Shown piece after piece: positions 1-5,817 of a stretch of DNA of 6,368 nucleotides. The position numbers were made by a program, and so were the translations under genes. Below the pieces are notes generated by a model. That model was not told where the DNA came from. It did not search any database and was given only the letters and a program-made list of their open reading frames with translations. This DNA comes from Alcaligenaceae bacterium UBA6179 (GTDB lineage Bacteria > Pseudomonadota > Gammaproteobacteria > Burkholderiales > Burkholderiaceae_B). The DNA is taken from contig DITR01000115.1 in NCBI GenBank assembly GCA_002422175.1, positions 4,192 through 10,559 of the forward strand. The letters are read 5' to 3'. The number at the start of each line of letters is the position of its first letter. Within the stretch, counting starts at the first letter, position 1.

Positions 1-47
1 AGTAATGGATTGTTTCGAATGCCAAGGGGTAACGTTTGTGTATTCAT
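1..47 (-). CDS. Molybdenum hydroxylase large (molybdopterin-binding) subunit, N-terminal fragment
   Basis: Only the first 15 codons are inside the window, and the gene continues past base 1. The reading frame begins with ATG at 47-45, directly after the TAA stop (50-48) of the small subunit with no spacer. It reads MNTQTLPLGIRNNPL. The 'LP..I/L..NP.L' pattern is the usual opening of molybdopterin-binding subunits in the isoquinoline 1-oxidoreductase / nicotinate dehydrogenase subgroup of the xanthine dehydrogenase family. Known two-subunit enzymes of this group keep the order small [2Fe-2S] subunit, then large subunit, as here. The large subunit would hold the Mo cofactor and substrate pocket and hydroxylate the substrate with water as oxygen source. 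The fragment is too short to say anything about substrate. The assignment rests on this short motif plus gene order. Confidence 0.6.
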   Translation of the reverse strand, partial: MNTQTLPLGIRNNPL

Positions 48-518
48 TTAGTTTATTTTCTTTAATTCATGAATTGCTCGTTGCGTCGCTTTAATAATGC
101 GCGTGTGCGTGCCACATCGACAAAGATGTCTATTCAAACACTGCATGATGGTGTTTTGATCCGGATCATTATTTTCTGTCAACAATGAAATGATTGACAC
201 CATGATGCCATTGATACAGTAACCGCATTGAGCCGCTTGCTCATCAAGAAAAGACTGTTGAACAACGCGCCCAATTTTTTCATGAATTAAAAACTCAATG
301 GTTTTGATATTTTTATTTTTAGCTGAATCAAGGGTTGCGTCACAAGACTGAACAGCCTTGCCATCTATCAAAACTGTACAGGCACCACAGTGCCCGCTTC
401 CGCACCCAAAACGTGTGCCTTTAAAATCAAGATCATTTCTGATGGCGTATAAAAGCGGGGTATTGGCATCAAGCTCTAATGCACAAGGTTTACCGTTAAT
501 AGTCAATGAGATGCTCAT
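48..518 (-). CDS. [2Fe-2S] small subunit of a two-subunit molybdenum hydroxylase (isoquinoline 1-oxidoreductase / nicotinate dehydrogenase type)
   Basis: This 156-residue protein has the full two-cluster layout of xanthine dehydrogenase family iron-sulfur subunits. The N-terminal plant-ferredoxin-type domain starts SISLTINGK and has cluster ligands C39, C44, C47 and C59 in FGCGSGHCGACTV...SC. The C-terminal helical domain has C98, C101, C133 and C135 in QCGYC and LCRCGTH. The length and the LCRCGTH.RI ending fit the IorA/NicA-like branch. That branch passes electrons from the molybdenum centre to an external acceptor (a cytochrome c in nicotinate hydroxylase) rather than to FAD. I chose the ATG at 518 because residue 2 onward is the conserved ferredoxin beta strand. 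An in-frame TTG at 596 would add 26 residues with no family similarity. The Shine-Dalgarno is weak (AAGAAA about 4 nt upstream). The gene is divergent from the amidohydrolase and abuts the large-subunit start with zero spacing, so the two are surely co-transcribed. The substrate is unknown; an N-heterocycle is plausible. Confidence 0.93.
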   Translation of the reverse strand: MSISLTINGKPCALELDANTPLLYAIRNDLDFKGTRFGCGSGHCGACTVLIDGKAVQSCDATLDSAKNKNIKTIEFLIHEKIGRVVQQSFLDEQAAQCGYCINGIMVSIISLLTENNDPDQNTIMQCLNRHLCRCGTHTRIIKATQRAIHELKKIN

Positions 519-616
519 AGATTTCTTTTTATCTATCAATACAAAAATTAAGTAGCTGGATATCTTGGTGGGTAAGCGAAAGTTTAGTGAATTCAACTCA
601 AAACAAATAAATTAAA

Positions 617-645
617 ATAAAATACAAATATTGAATAATTTTCAA
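617..645 (-). promoter_or_regulatory. Possible promoter for the molybdenum hydroxylase genes
   Basis: On the minus strand, TTGAAA (645-640) and TTTTAT (622-617) are separated by 17 bp, each matching 4 of 6 sigma70 consensus bases. Transcription would start near 610 and give a leader of about 90 nt before the ATG at 518. The region is very AT-rich, so chance matches are likely. The placement is supported mainly by the divergent gene arrangement. Confidence 0.3.
631..645. promoter_or_regulatory. Candidate operator TTGAA-N5-TTCAA in the divergent promoter region
   Basis: An inverted repeat of 5-bp arms with a 5-bp spacer (TTGAA TAATT TTCAA) lies between the divergent genes. It overlaps the proposed -35 elements of both directions. 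The same half-sites with the same 10-bp pitch recur in the promoter region at 3869-3923. That recurrence is the main reason to call it an operator rather than a chance palindrome. The XRE-cupin regulator at 3063-3797 is the likely binder by proximity only. Confidence 0.4.
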
Positions 646-661
646 GACACTTTACTATACT
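631..661 (+). promoter_or_regulatory. Possible promoter for the amidohydrolase-amidase-regulator unit
   Basis: TATACT (656-661) is a good -10 element, 23 nt before the ATG at 684. The best partner is TTGAAT (631-636), 4 of 6 to the -35 consensus with a long 19-bp spacer. Transcription would start near 668 and give a leader of only about 16 nt, which carries the GAGG ribosome site at 675-678. The poor spacing suggests it may need an activator or be weak. Confidence 0.4.
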
Positions 662-683
662 TCATTGCTTATTTGAGGTCACT

Positions 684-1826
684 ATGTTCTACAAATGTTC
701 CCCAGGATGTTCAGATCCGAAACACCGCCATCAAGTGATGGCTGCGGCAACGCAGAAATTTAGTTTGAAAAAAAATATAGAAAAAAATGACTCTTCTACA
801 AATAAGACTAAAGTTTCAGGAAAGAAATTTAAGGTGGTTGATGCGCATTGTCACTATTTGAACCCTGAGGTGAATGCAAAGTATGCTTATTTGAAGCCTG
901 GCATGCACGACGCAACGGCTGTTTTTGCAACAGAGCTTTCACGTTTGACGAACCAAAATCAAATAAAAGAGCGTGGCCTAAAATTTGGCAACGTTACTGA
1001 ACGGTTAAAAGATATGAACAAAATGGGCGTTGATGTCCAAGTCTTATCGCCAGCACCCATTCAGTACTACTACTTTACTGAGCCCGATGTGGGCGCAAAA
1101 ATCTCTCGAGATATTAACGAAAGTATTGCAAAAGTCGTGGCCGATACCCCTGATCGCTTTGTAGGCATGGGCACCGTTCCTTTACAAAATGTTGATTTAG
1201 CTATTCAAGAGCTTGAGTATGCCGTTAAAGTTTTGGGTTTGCGTGGTGTTGAAATTTGTACGAATGTTAACGGCCTAAATTTAACCGACCCCTCTCTTGG
1301 GCTAGAGAAATTTTTTGCTAAAGCGACCGACTTGGGTGCCGTGGTTTTCCTTCATCCGATGGGTTTTAGTCAAGGTGAGCGATTAGTTGAGCATTATTTT
1401 AATAATGTCATCGGTAACCCTTTTGATACATCTCTGGCCCTTGCGCATTTAATCTTCGATGGTGTGCTTGCTCGTCACCCTAAACTTAAGATTTTGGCTG
1501 CTCATGGGGGTGGTTTTCTTGCAAGTTATTGGGCCCGAATGGACCATGCATGGAAAGCACGACCTGACGCCAGAACGATTATTAAAAAGAAACCGTCTTA
1601 CTACTTAGAAAAGGTTTTTTTCGACACGATTACCCATGATTCACAAATATTAGGCAATCTGATCAATCGATACGGTGCGAAGCGTTTCATGTTGGGTACC
1701 GACTATCCATTTGATATGGGTGAAGACACCCCACGTCAATTGATTGCGGGCGTTACGGGTTTGTCACCAGATGACAAAGAATTGATTGAGGGTTTAAATG
1801 CCATGAAACTATTTAAAATCAAATAG
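684..1826 (+). CDS. ACMSD-like metal-dependent amidohydrolase (amidohydrolase 2 family), probable decarboxylase or hydrolase
   Basis: This is a 380-residue TIM-barrel amidohydrolase of the Amidohydro_2 / ACMSD group. Visible metal and catalytic residues are the H55-x-H57 pair in DAHCH, H224 in FLHPMG, H274 in AAHGGG and D340 in GTDYPF. The intervals 55-224, 224-274 and 274-340 nearly equal those of bacterial ACMSD (His9/11, His177, His228, Asp294), so one catalytic divalent metal, probably zinc, is expected. Family members mostly decarboxylate (aminocarboxymuconate semialdehyde, resorcylate, carboxyvanillate) and some hydrolyse; the substrate here cannot be read from sequence. The domain from about residue 47 onward has the usual length. 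The first 46 residues are an extra, basic, low-complexity segment opening with a C5/C9/H14/H16 cluster. The start at 684 is supported by GAGG five bases upstream; the next ATG (738) has no comparable site. It is the first gene of a unit with the amidase and regulator and is probably cytoplasmic. Confidence 0.85.
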   Translation: MFYKCSPGCSDPKHRHQVMAAATQKFSLKKNIEKNDSSTNKTKVSGKKFKVVDAHCHYLNPEVNAKYAYLKPGMHDATAVFATELSRLTNQNQIKERGLKFGNVTERLKDMNKMGVDVQVLSPAPIQYYYFTEPDVGAKISRDINESIAKVVADTPDRFVGMGTVPLQNVDLAIQELEYAVKVLGLRGVEICTNVNGLNLTDPSLGLEKFFAKATDLGAVVFLHPMGFSQGERLVEHYFNNVIGNPFDTSLALAHLIFDGVLARHPKLKILAAHGGGFLASYWARMDHAWKARPDARTIIKKKPSYYLEKVFFDTITHDSQILGNLINRYGAKRFMLGTDYPFDMGEDTPRQLIAGVTGLSPDDKELIEGLNAMKLFKIK

Positions 1827-1869
1827 TTGAAAACAGTCACCATCAAATAACTTTAAATTAAGATTCAAT

Positions 1870-3039
1870 ATGAACTGGAATGCATTTACACCTGATGGTC
1901 AATTTATAATTGAGGGTAAATCAGGTGGTCAATTAAGTGGGTTAACAGCTTCTGTAAAAGATTTATTCGACATAGCGGGTTATCCAACAGGGGCTGGAAA
2001 TCCGCAATGGTTAAAGAGTCATGCTGTTCCCCACGAACATGCTGAAGTCGTCAGGCTAATGTTAGATGCTGGCGTTAAAGTGATTGGTAAAACAATCACT
2101 GAAGAACTGGCCTACAGTTTGGTCGGTGAAAACGTTCATTATGGTACGCCTGTTAACCCACATAATCTTGAGTGTATTCCTGGCGGGTCTAGTTCAGGGG
2201 CTGCTGTTTCAGCCGCAGCGGGCTTGTGTGATTTTGCTTTATGTACCGATACAGCAGGTTCAGTTAGATTGCCCGCCAGTTTTTGTGGGGTTTGGGGTTT
2301 AAGGCCTTCACATGGGGTTTTAAGTGTTCAGGGGGTTGTGCCCCTTGCGCCAAGTTTTGATACGCCAGGTTGGGTTTCTAAAAGCCCCGAGGTTATGTTG
2401 CAGGTGGGTGAAGCTTTGTTGCCTGCTGATCAGTACGAGCTTGATTCAAAATCATTCACCCTTGCATTGCCCGAAGACCTATGGTCAAGAGCAAGACCTG
2501 AGTTCGATGATGTTTTAAAACCGATTTATCAAAAAATTTCTTCTTTTTTTTCATCGATGGGTTCGACAAATCTTTCTAATCATAAATTATTAGATTGGCA
2601 AAATGCATTTCGAATGGTTCAGGGCTTTGAGGCATGGCAGTCACATGGTGAATGGGTCAAGTCGGTGCAACCCAATTTTGGACCTGGTATTAAAGAAAGA
2701 TTTCAATGGGCTTCGACAATTAATGAAAATGAAGCAATTGATGCAAAAAGTGCTATGTTGATTCATGCACAAAAAATTTACGACTACCTCAATCATTCAG
2801 TTATTTGCATGCCGACTGTATCGTATTTAGCCCCTAAAAAAGGCGAGGCTAGTAGCGAGCAAGACCGAACAAATGCCCTTTGTTTGTTAAGCCTTGCATC
2901 AATGGCAGGCGTGCCTCAAATTACAATGCCATTAGCAACTATTGATGGAAAAGCGTTGGGGCTTTCTTTGATGAGCCAACGTTACTCTGACAGACAGCTA
3001 CTTAAGTTGAGCCAAAGTATTTGGAAATTTTTAAAATAA
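1870..3039 (+). CDS. Amidase-signature family amidase
   Basis: This 389-residue enzyme should hydrolyse a carboxamide to acid plus ammonia or amine. The complete Ser-cisSer-Lys triad is visible: K30 in SVKDLFD, cis-Ser S107 in GGSSSG, and nucleophile S131 in DTAGSVRLPASFCG. S107 and S131 are 24 residues apart, as in FAAH and GatA. The usual G-G-S before the nucleophile is A-G-S here, a mild change. At under 400 residues it is shorter than GatA and lacks any extra C-terminal domain. It resembles compact amidases such as the indole-3-acetamide hydrolase AMI1 type rather than a tRNA amidotransferase subunit, and no gatB or gatC neighbour is present. It has no signal peptide, so it should act in the cytoplasm. 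It begins 43 nt after the amidohydrolase with only a weak AAG-type ribosome site and is probably co-transcribed with it. The substrate is unknown; context suggests an amide intermediate of the same breakdown route. Confidence 0.9.
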   Translation: MNWNAFTPDGQFIIEGKSGGQLSGLTASVKDLFDIAGYPTGAGNPQWLKSHAVPHEHAEVVRLMLDAGVKVIGKTITEELAYSLVGENVHYGTPVNPHNLECIPGGSSSGAAVSAAAGLCDFALCTDTAGSVRLPASFCGVWGLRPSHGVLSVQGVVPLAPSFDTPGWVSKSPEVMLQVGEALLPADQYELDSKSFTLALPEDLWSRARPEFDDVLKPIYQKISSFFSSMGSTNLSNHKLLDWQNAFRMVQGFEAWQSHGEWVKSVQPNFGPGIKERFQWASTINENEAIDAKSAMLIHAQKIYDYLNHSVICMPTVSYLAPKKGEASSEQDRTNALCLLSLASMAGVPQITMPLATIDGKALGLSLMSQRYSDRQLLKLSQSIWKFLK

Positions 3040-3062
3040 GTCGTGAAAAAATTGTAGAATTT

Positions 3063-3797
3063 ATGGCAAATGTATCTAAAAAGAAATCTATTGTGAAAGC
3101 ACCCAAACCTAAAGTAACCACTTTATCAAAAAAGAAATCCACTGCAATCGCACCAAAATCTGTCAGCACTCCCCCAAAAAATGTCGTGGCAAAAAAAAAG
3201 TTGATTAAGGGTTTACCCGAGTCTCAGCCTATTGAAAACAAGTTTCAAGCTGATTCAAATATTGGCCGTAGCATTAGAAGCTTAAGGCACATAAAAGGAT
3301 TCACATTAAAAGATTTGGCAGAAAAAACCAACTGCTCTGAAAGTCTCATATCAAAAATTGAAAATGGTAAAGCGCAGCCATCTCTAACGATGTTGCATAG
3401 AATTGTTCATAGCCTTGATATTACGATTACTGTTCTTTTTGAAGAGTCTCGAGCAGATCGTGGTGTTGTGACACGTGCTGGCGATAGATCGACTTTCAAT
3501 ATCGATAAACAGGGTTCCCGTTTAGAGCGGCTTGTACCGCCCAACTTGGGGCATCTGCTTGAGGGTAACCTTCATATTTTAGCCCCTGGTGGTGGAAGTG
3601 AAGGGGTCTTGATGCACGAAGGTGAAGAGGTCGGTTTTGTGCTCGAAGGTGAGTTCGAATTAATGGTTGAAAACGTCACTTATATTTTGAAGCCAGGTGA
3701 TTCTTTTGTTTATCGTTCAGAACTGCCACACAGTTACCGCAACCCAGGAAAGACAAGAACGAAAGTGCTTTGGGTCAGTACACCCCCTACCTTTTAA
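3063..3797 (+). CDS. XRE-family HTH plus cupin transcriptional regulator with a Lys-rich N-terminal tail
   Basis: This 244-residue regulator has three parts. Residues 1 to about 60 are a Lys/Ala/Pro/Ser-rich, probably disordered tail containing two SKKKS...APK repeats. Residues about 67-127 are an XRE helix-turn-helix (IGRSIRSLRHIKGFTLKDLA, then SESLISKIENGKAQPSL). Residues about 165-240 are a C-terminal cupin, with H185 and E189 in MHEGEEVGFVLEGE and P222-H223 in ELPHSYRNPG. This layout is typical of PuuR-like regulators that sense a small metabolite or metal through the cupin and control adjacent catabolic genes. I prefer ATG 3063, 23 nt after the amidase stop. A TTG at 3021 in the same frame would overlap the amidase and add 14 unconvincing residues. 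The ribosome site is weak, so translation may depend on coupling to the amidase. It is the last gene of its unit, just upstream of the palindromic array at 3869-3923, and probably controls both units. The ligand is unknown. Confidence 0.88.
   Translation: MANVSKKKSIVKAPKPKVTTLSKKKSTAIAPKSVSTPPKNVVAKKKLIKGLPESQPIENKFQADSNIGRSIRSLRHIKGFTLKDLAEKTNCSESLISKIENGKAQPSLTMLHRIVHSLDITITVLFEESRADRGVVTRAGDRSTFNIDKQGSRLERLVPPNLGHLLEGNLHILAPGGGSEGVLMHEGEEVGFVLEGEFELMVENVTYILKPGDSFVYRSELPHSYRNPGKTRTKVLWVSTPPTF
3075..3158 (+). repeat. Imperfect direct repeat coding for the Lys-rich tail
   Basis: Two 33-bp units, at 3075-3107 and 3126-3158, are 51 bp apart. They encode SKKKSIVKAPK and SKKKSTAIAPK. A weaker third version, AKKKLIKG, follows at residues 43-50. 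The near-identity at the DNA level suggests short tandem duplication built the tail. Confidence 0.6.
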
Positions 3798-3856
3798 AAA
3801 TTTTACTTTTAAAAAAGTTGTAGTGAAAATAAATAATTTGAATGCACTTTAAATAG

Positions 3857-3886
3857 TTGACATGTAATTTCAATTGTATGTATGAT
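3857..3886 (+). promoter_or_regulatory. Strong sigma70-type promoter for the alpha/beta hydrolase unit
   Basis: TTGACA at 3857-3862 is a perfect -35 element. TATGAT at 3881-3886 is a 5-of-6 -10 element, and the spacer is 18 bp. Transcription should start near 3893 and give a leader of about 50 nt to the ATG at 3946. The DNA just upstream (about 3792-3850) is rich in A and T runs that could serve as an UP element. Palindromic half-sites overlap the spacer, the start site and the leader, which implies repression. Confidence 0.72.
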
Positions 3887-3923
3887 TGTTCAAGTAACTT
3901 GAAAGCCTTTCAATTTTCTTGAA
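3869..3923. promoter_or_regulatory. Candidate operator array: TTCAA/TTGAA half-sites at 10/20-bp pitch
   Basis: TTCAA occurs at 3869, 3889 and 3909, and TTGAA at 3899 and 3919. This gives two perfect inverted repeats, TTCAA-GTAAC-TTGAA (3889-3903) and TTCAA-TTTTC-TTGAA (3909-3923), with centres exactly 20 bp apart. An upstream half-site at 3869 keeps the same phase. The first inverted repeat extends to 7-bp arms with a 1-bp centre (TTCAAGT A ACTTGAA). The array covers the promoter spacer, the start site and the early leader, a classic repressor position. Stacked dimers on one DNA face would fit the 20-bp spacing. The binder is inferred to be the adjacent XRE-cupin regulator. Confidence 0.6.
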
Positions 3924-3945
3924 TCAACGTACAGAGGTTTGATGC

Positions 3946-5172
3946 ATGTCTGAAGATAATTTGATCGACAAGATCACTGATAACAAGCTCGCTCACTATG
4001 AGCCTTATGGTTGGCATCATTGGCCTGAGCATCCTTGGTTGTCTTACCAGTTTCGACGTGGTTTAGGTGAGACACAGGAAGGAGGCGGTGCAGTCAGCGA
4101 GGTGTTTCAAGCAGCAAGCAAAATGATCCCCGGTGACTATGAAAGTTGGCACAAAGAGTGGATGCATATTGCTGACCGCAACATGAATAAGGCTCTAGCT
4201 GAAGAAAAGCTAAACCACATTCGTACAGCGATGAATTGCTATTTGCGAGCCGCTGACTATTACCGCCAAGCTGAGTTTTTCCTCAAGCCAGATGATCCAC
4301 GACGTTTACCGACTTTCGAAAAAATGGAAGCGTGTAGCAAGGGGTTTATTTCCAATTTAAATCCTGCAGGTGAAGCGGTAGAAATCCCTTACGAAAACGG
4401 CGTCAGCCTGTGCGCATACTTTGTGCGCGCTCCCTTTCCGGTTAAGCGTCAACCTGTATTGATTTGTATGGGTGGGCTTGATTCGATCAAAGATGAAATG
4501 TGGTTCATGCAAGCGCATGGTGCTTTACAACGTGGTATTTCAGTCCTCATGATTGATGGCCCTGGCCAAGGCGGTACGCTACGCCGGCATCATGTGCCAA
4601 ACCGTGTTGACACCGAGGTGCCAATTGGTCGTTGTATTGACTGGTTAGAAAAGCGCGATGATGTTGACGCAAGCCGAATTGCAATTTCAGGTTCTAGTTT
4701 GGGCGGGTATTATGCCGCTCGCGCAGGGTGCTATGAGCCCCGACTTGCCGCCTGTATTGCACACGGTGCGATTTGGGCTATTACTGATTTATGGGGTAAC
4801 GCTCCTGAAGATCACGGCTTAGCTGAACATGTTAAATGGGTTTTTGGTAAACCCACAATGAAAGAGTCAATGGAAAAAGCCCGTGACTTTACGCTTGAAG
4901 GTCATTTAGAAAACATGAAGTGCCCCTTTCTCGTTATGCATGGTGGTCACGATGTGTTGACTGTTTCGCAAGCAAAAAAAGTATATGACTACGGTAAATC
5001 TAAGGGTATAGATGTCACACTCAGGTTGCTGTCTGAAGAAGAAACGGGTGCTGAACATTGTCAACACGACAACCCAACTATTGGTCAAGAAATATTGGCT
5101 GACTGGTTGGCTGACCGTTTTGGAATTAACCAAAAAGAATTGCTTCGTACGTCACACAACCCTTTGATTTGA
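3946..5172 (+). CDS. Alpha/beta hydrolase of the 2,6-dihydroxypseudooxynicotine hydrolase-like (FrsA/DUF1100-like) group
   Basis: This 408-residue protein has two parts. An N-terminal helical, Trp/Tyr/His-rich region spans about 1-140. An alpha/beta hydrolase core spans about 145-390. Core landmarks are MGGLDSIKDE (175-184) as the oxyanion-hole strand/loop, DGPGQGG (204-210), nucleophile S251 in GSSLGG, D336 in HGGHDVL, and a His in AEHCQHD (H371 most likely, H374 possible). The long N-terminal helical region plus the GGLDS.K motif are characteristic of the group containing DHPON hydrolase of nicotine breakdown, which cleaves a C-C bond beside a dihydroxypyridine ring. Other members hydrolyse esters or amides, so the bond cut here is not certain. 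The start is supported by AGAGG at 3933-3937, eight bases before the ATG; a competing ATG at 3942 is out of frame. It is first in a three-gene unit and follows a strong promoter. It has no signal peptide. Confidence 0.88.
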   Translation: MSEDNLIDKITDNKLAHYEPYGWHHWPEHPWLSYQFRRGLGETQEGGGAVSEVFQAASKMIPGDYESWHKEWMHIADRNMNKALAEEKLNHIRTAMNCYLRAADYYRQAEFFLKPDDPRRLPTFEKMEACSKGFISNLNPAGEAVEIPYENGVSLCAYFVRAPFPVKRQPVLICMGGLDSIKDEMWFMQAHGALQRGISVLMIDGPGQGGTLRRHHVPNRVDTEVPIGRCIDWLEKRDDVDASRIAISGSSLGGYYAARAGCYEPRLAACIAHGAIWAITDLWGNAPEDHGLAEHVKWVFGKPTMKESMEKARDFTLEGHLENMKCPFLVMHGGHDVLTVSQAKKVYDYGKSKGIDVTLRLLSEEETGAEHCQHDNPTIGQEILADWLADRFGINQKELLRTSHNPLI

Positions 5173-5179
5173 GAATCTT

Positions 5180-5815
5180 ATGAATCTAGGTGTAGATAAA
5201 GTTAAAGCAGCTGCAATCGCGATTGATTTTCATCGTGGCCATATGGATTTATCGGTCGCAACGATGCCTGTTAAAACGCAAGCTCAAGCCGATAAAGTTT
5301 TGGCAAGTGCCAGCAAGTTATTTAACTGGTGTCGTCAGCAAGACATTCCCGTTATTCATCTCATGACATCTTATCGTGATGTGTCTGAGATTCGCTCAAA
5401 TCCTTTTTGGCGAACCCGTGCTGACGACCCTAATGCAACGCGTAAAAATGTAGAACGTCACAATATTCAAGGTTCTGTGGGGTGCAATGTTATGCCCCAA
5501 GTGATTGATCATGATAAAGATTGGGTGATTAACACTAAAAAACGCTATGACTGTTTTATTGGGTCTGATCTAGACTTTACTTTGAAGGCTCACGGCATCA
5601 ATACCTTATTGATTACGGGTGTCAATACGAATAGTTGCGTCTTATCAACTGTTGCGGCGGCCTGCTCTCGAGATTATGCCGTGATTGTTCCAAGTGATTG
5701 TGTTGACACAATGGATGACCCGAGTTTGCACGATGCAGCTTTACTTTGTATACGAACAGCTTTGGGCTTTGTTATGACCACTGAAGAAATCATGTTGATA
5801 CCTGAGTTGAAATAA
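5180..5815 (+). CDS. Isochorismatase-family cysteine hydrolase (probable amidohydrolase)
   Basis: This 211-residue single-domain protein has the family's Asp-Lys-Cys triad. D16 is in AIDFHRGHMD, K120 is in NTKKRYDCF, and nucleophile C153 is in GVNTNSCV, which also forms the cis-peptide oxyanion loop. The Lys-to-Cys interval of 33 equals that of N-carbamoylsarcosine amidohydrolase. The Cys means a thioester-type C-N hydrolysis (amide, carbamoyl or ureido group), not isochorismate vinyl-ether cleavage. Relatives with known roles include maleamate amidohydrolase (NicF) in nicotinate breakdown, biuret hydrolase and RutB; none can be chosen from this sequence alone. The gene starts 7 nt after the alpha/beta hydrolase stop, without a strong ribosome site of its own, so translational coupling is likely. 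The aldolase-like gene follows after 2 nt. This context implies it acts on a product of, or a companion to, the alpha/beta hydrolase step. Confidence 0.9.
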   Translation: MNLGVDKVKAAAIAIDFHRGHMDLSVATMPVKTQAQADKVLASASKLFNWCRQQDIPVIHLMTSYRDVSEIRSNPFWRTRADDPNATRKNVERHNIQGSVGCNVMPQVIDHDKDWVINTKKRYDCFIGSDLDFTLKAHGINTLLITGVNTNSCVLSTVAAACSRDYAVIVPSDCVDTMDDPSLHDAALLCIRTALGFVMTTEEIMLIPELK

Positions 5816-5817
5816 TA

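Noticed and set aside
519..596. N-terminal extension of the [2Fe-2S] subunit from a TTG at 596
   Set aside because: The added 26 residues have no similarity to the family, and the conserved ferredoxin strand begins right after the ATG at 518.
684..821. Tat or Sec signal peptide on the amidohydrolase
   Set aside because: There is no twin-arginine motif and no hydrophobic stretch. The segment is Lys/Asn/Ser-rich.
1827..1869. Operator or promoter between amidohydrolase and amidase (TTGAA at 1827, TTCAA at 1864)
   Set aside because: The half-sites are 37 bp apart and not on the 10-bp grid, and there is no convincing -35/-10 pair. The gap is short and the genes are probably co-transcribed.
3021..3062. 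XRE-cupin start at TTG 3021 overlapping the amidase end
   Set aside because: It would overlap the amidase by 19 bp with a rare start codon. ATG 3063 lies in the short gap and gives the natural tail.
3791..3817. AT-only hairpin after the regulator gene as an intrinsic terminator
   Set aside because: CTTTTAAAAA is present twice as a direct repeat and can pair imperfectly, but there is no GC stem and no clean U tract. It is more simply an AT-rich upstream promoter region.
4906..5133. Minus-strand reading frame inside the alpha/beta hydrolase gene
   Set aside because: It is antisense to a clearly coding gene, has no family-like features, and is best explained as a shadow frame. The same applies to 5674-5856 (-), 358-555 (+), 2084-2302 (+) and 2324-2518 (+).
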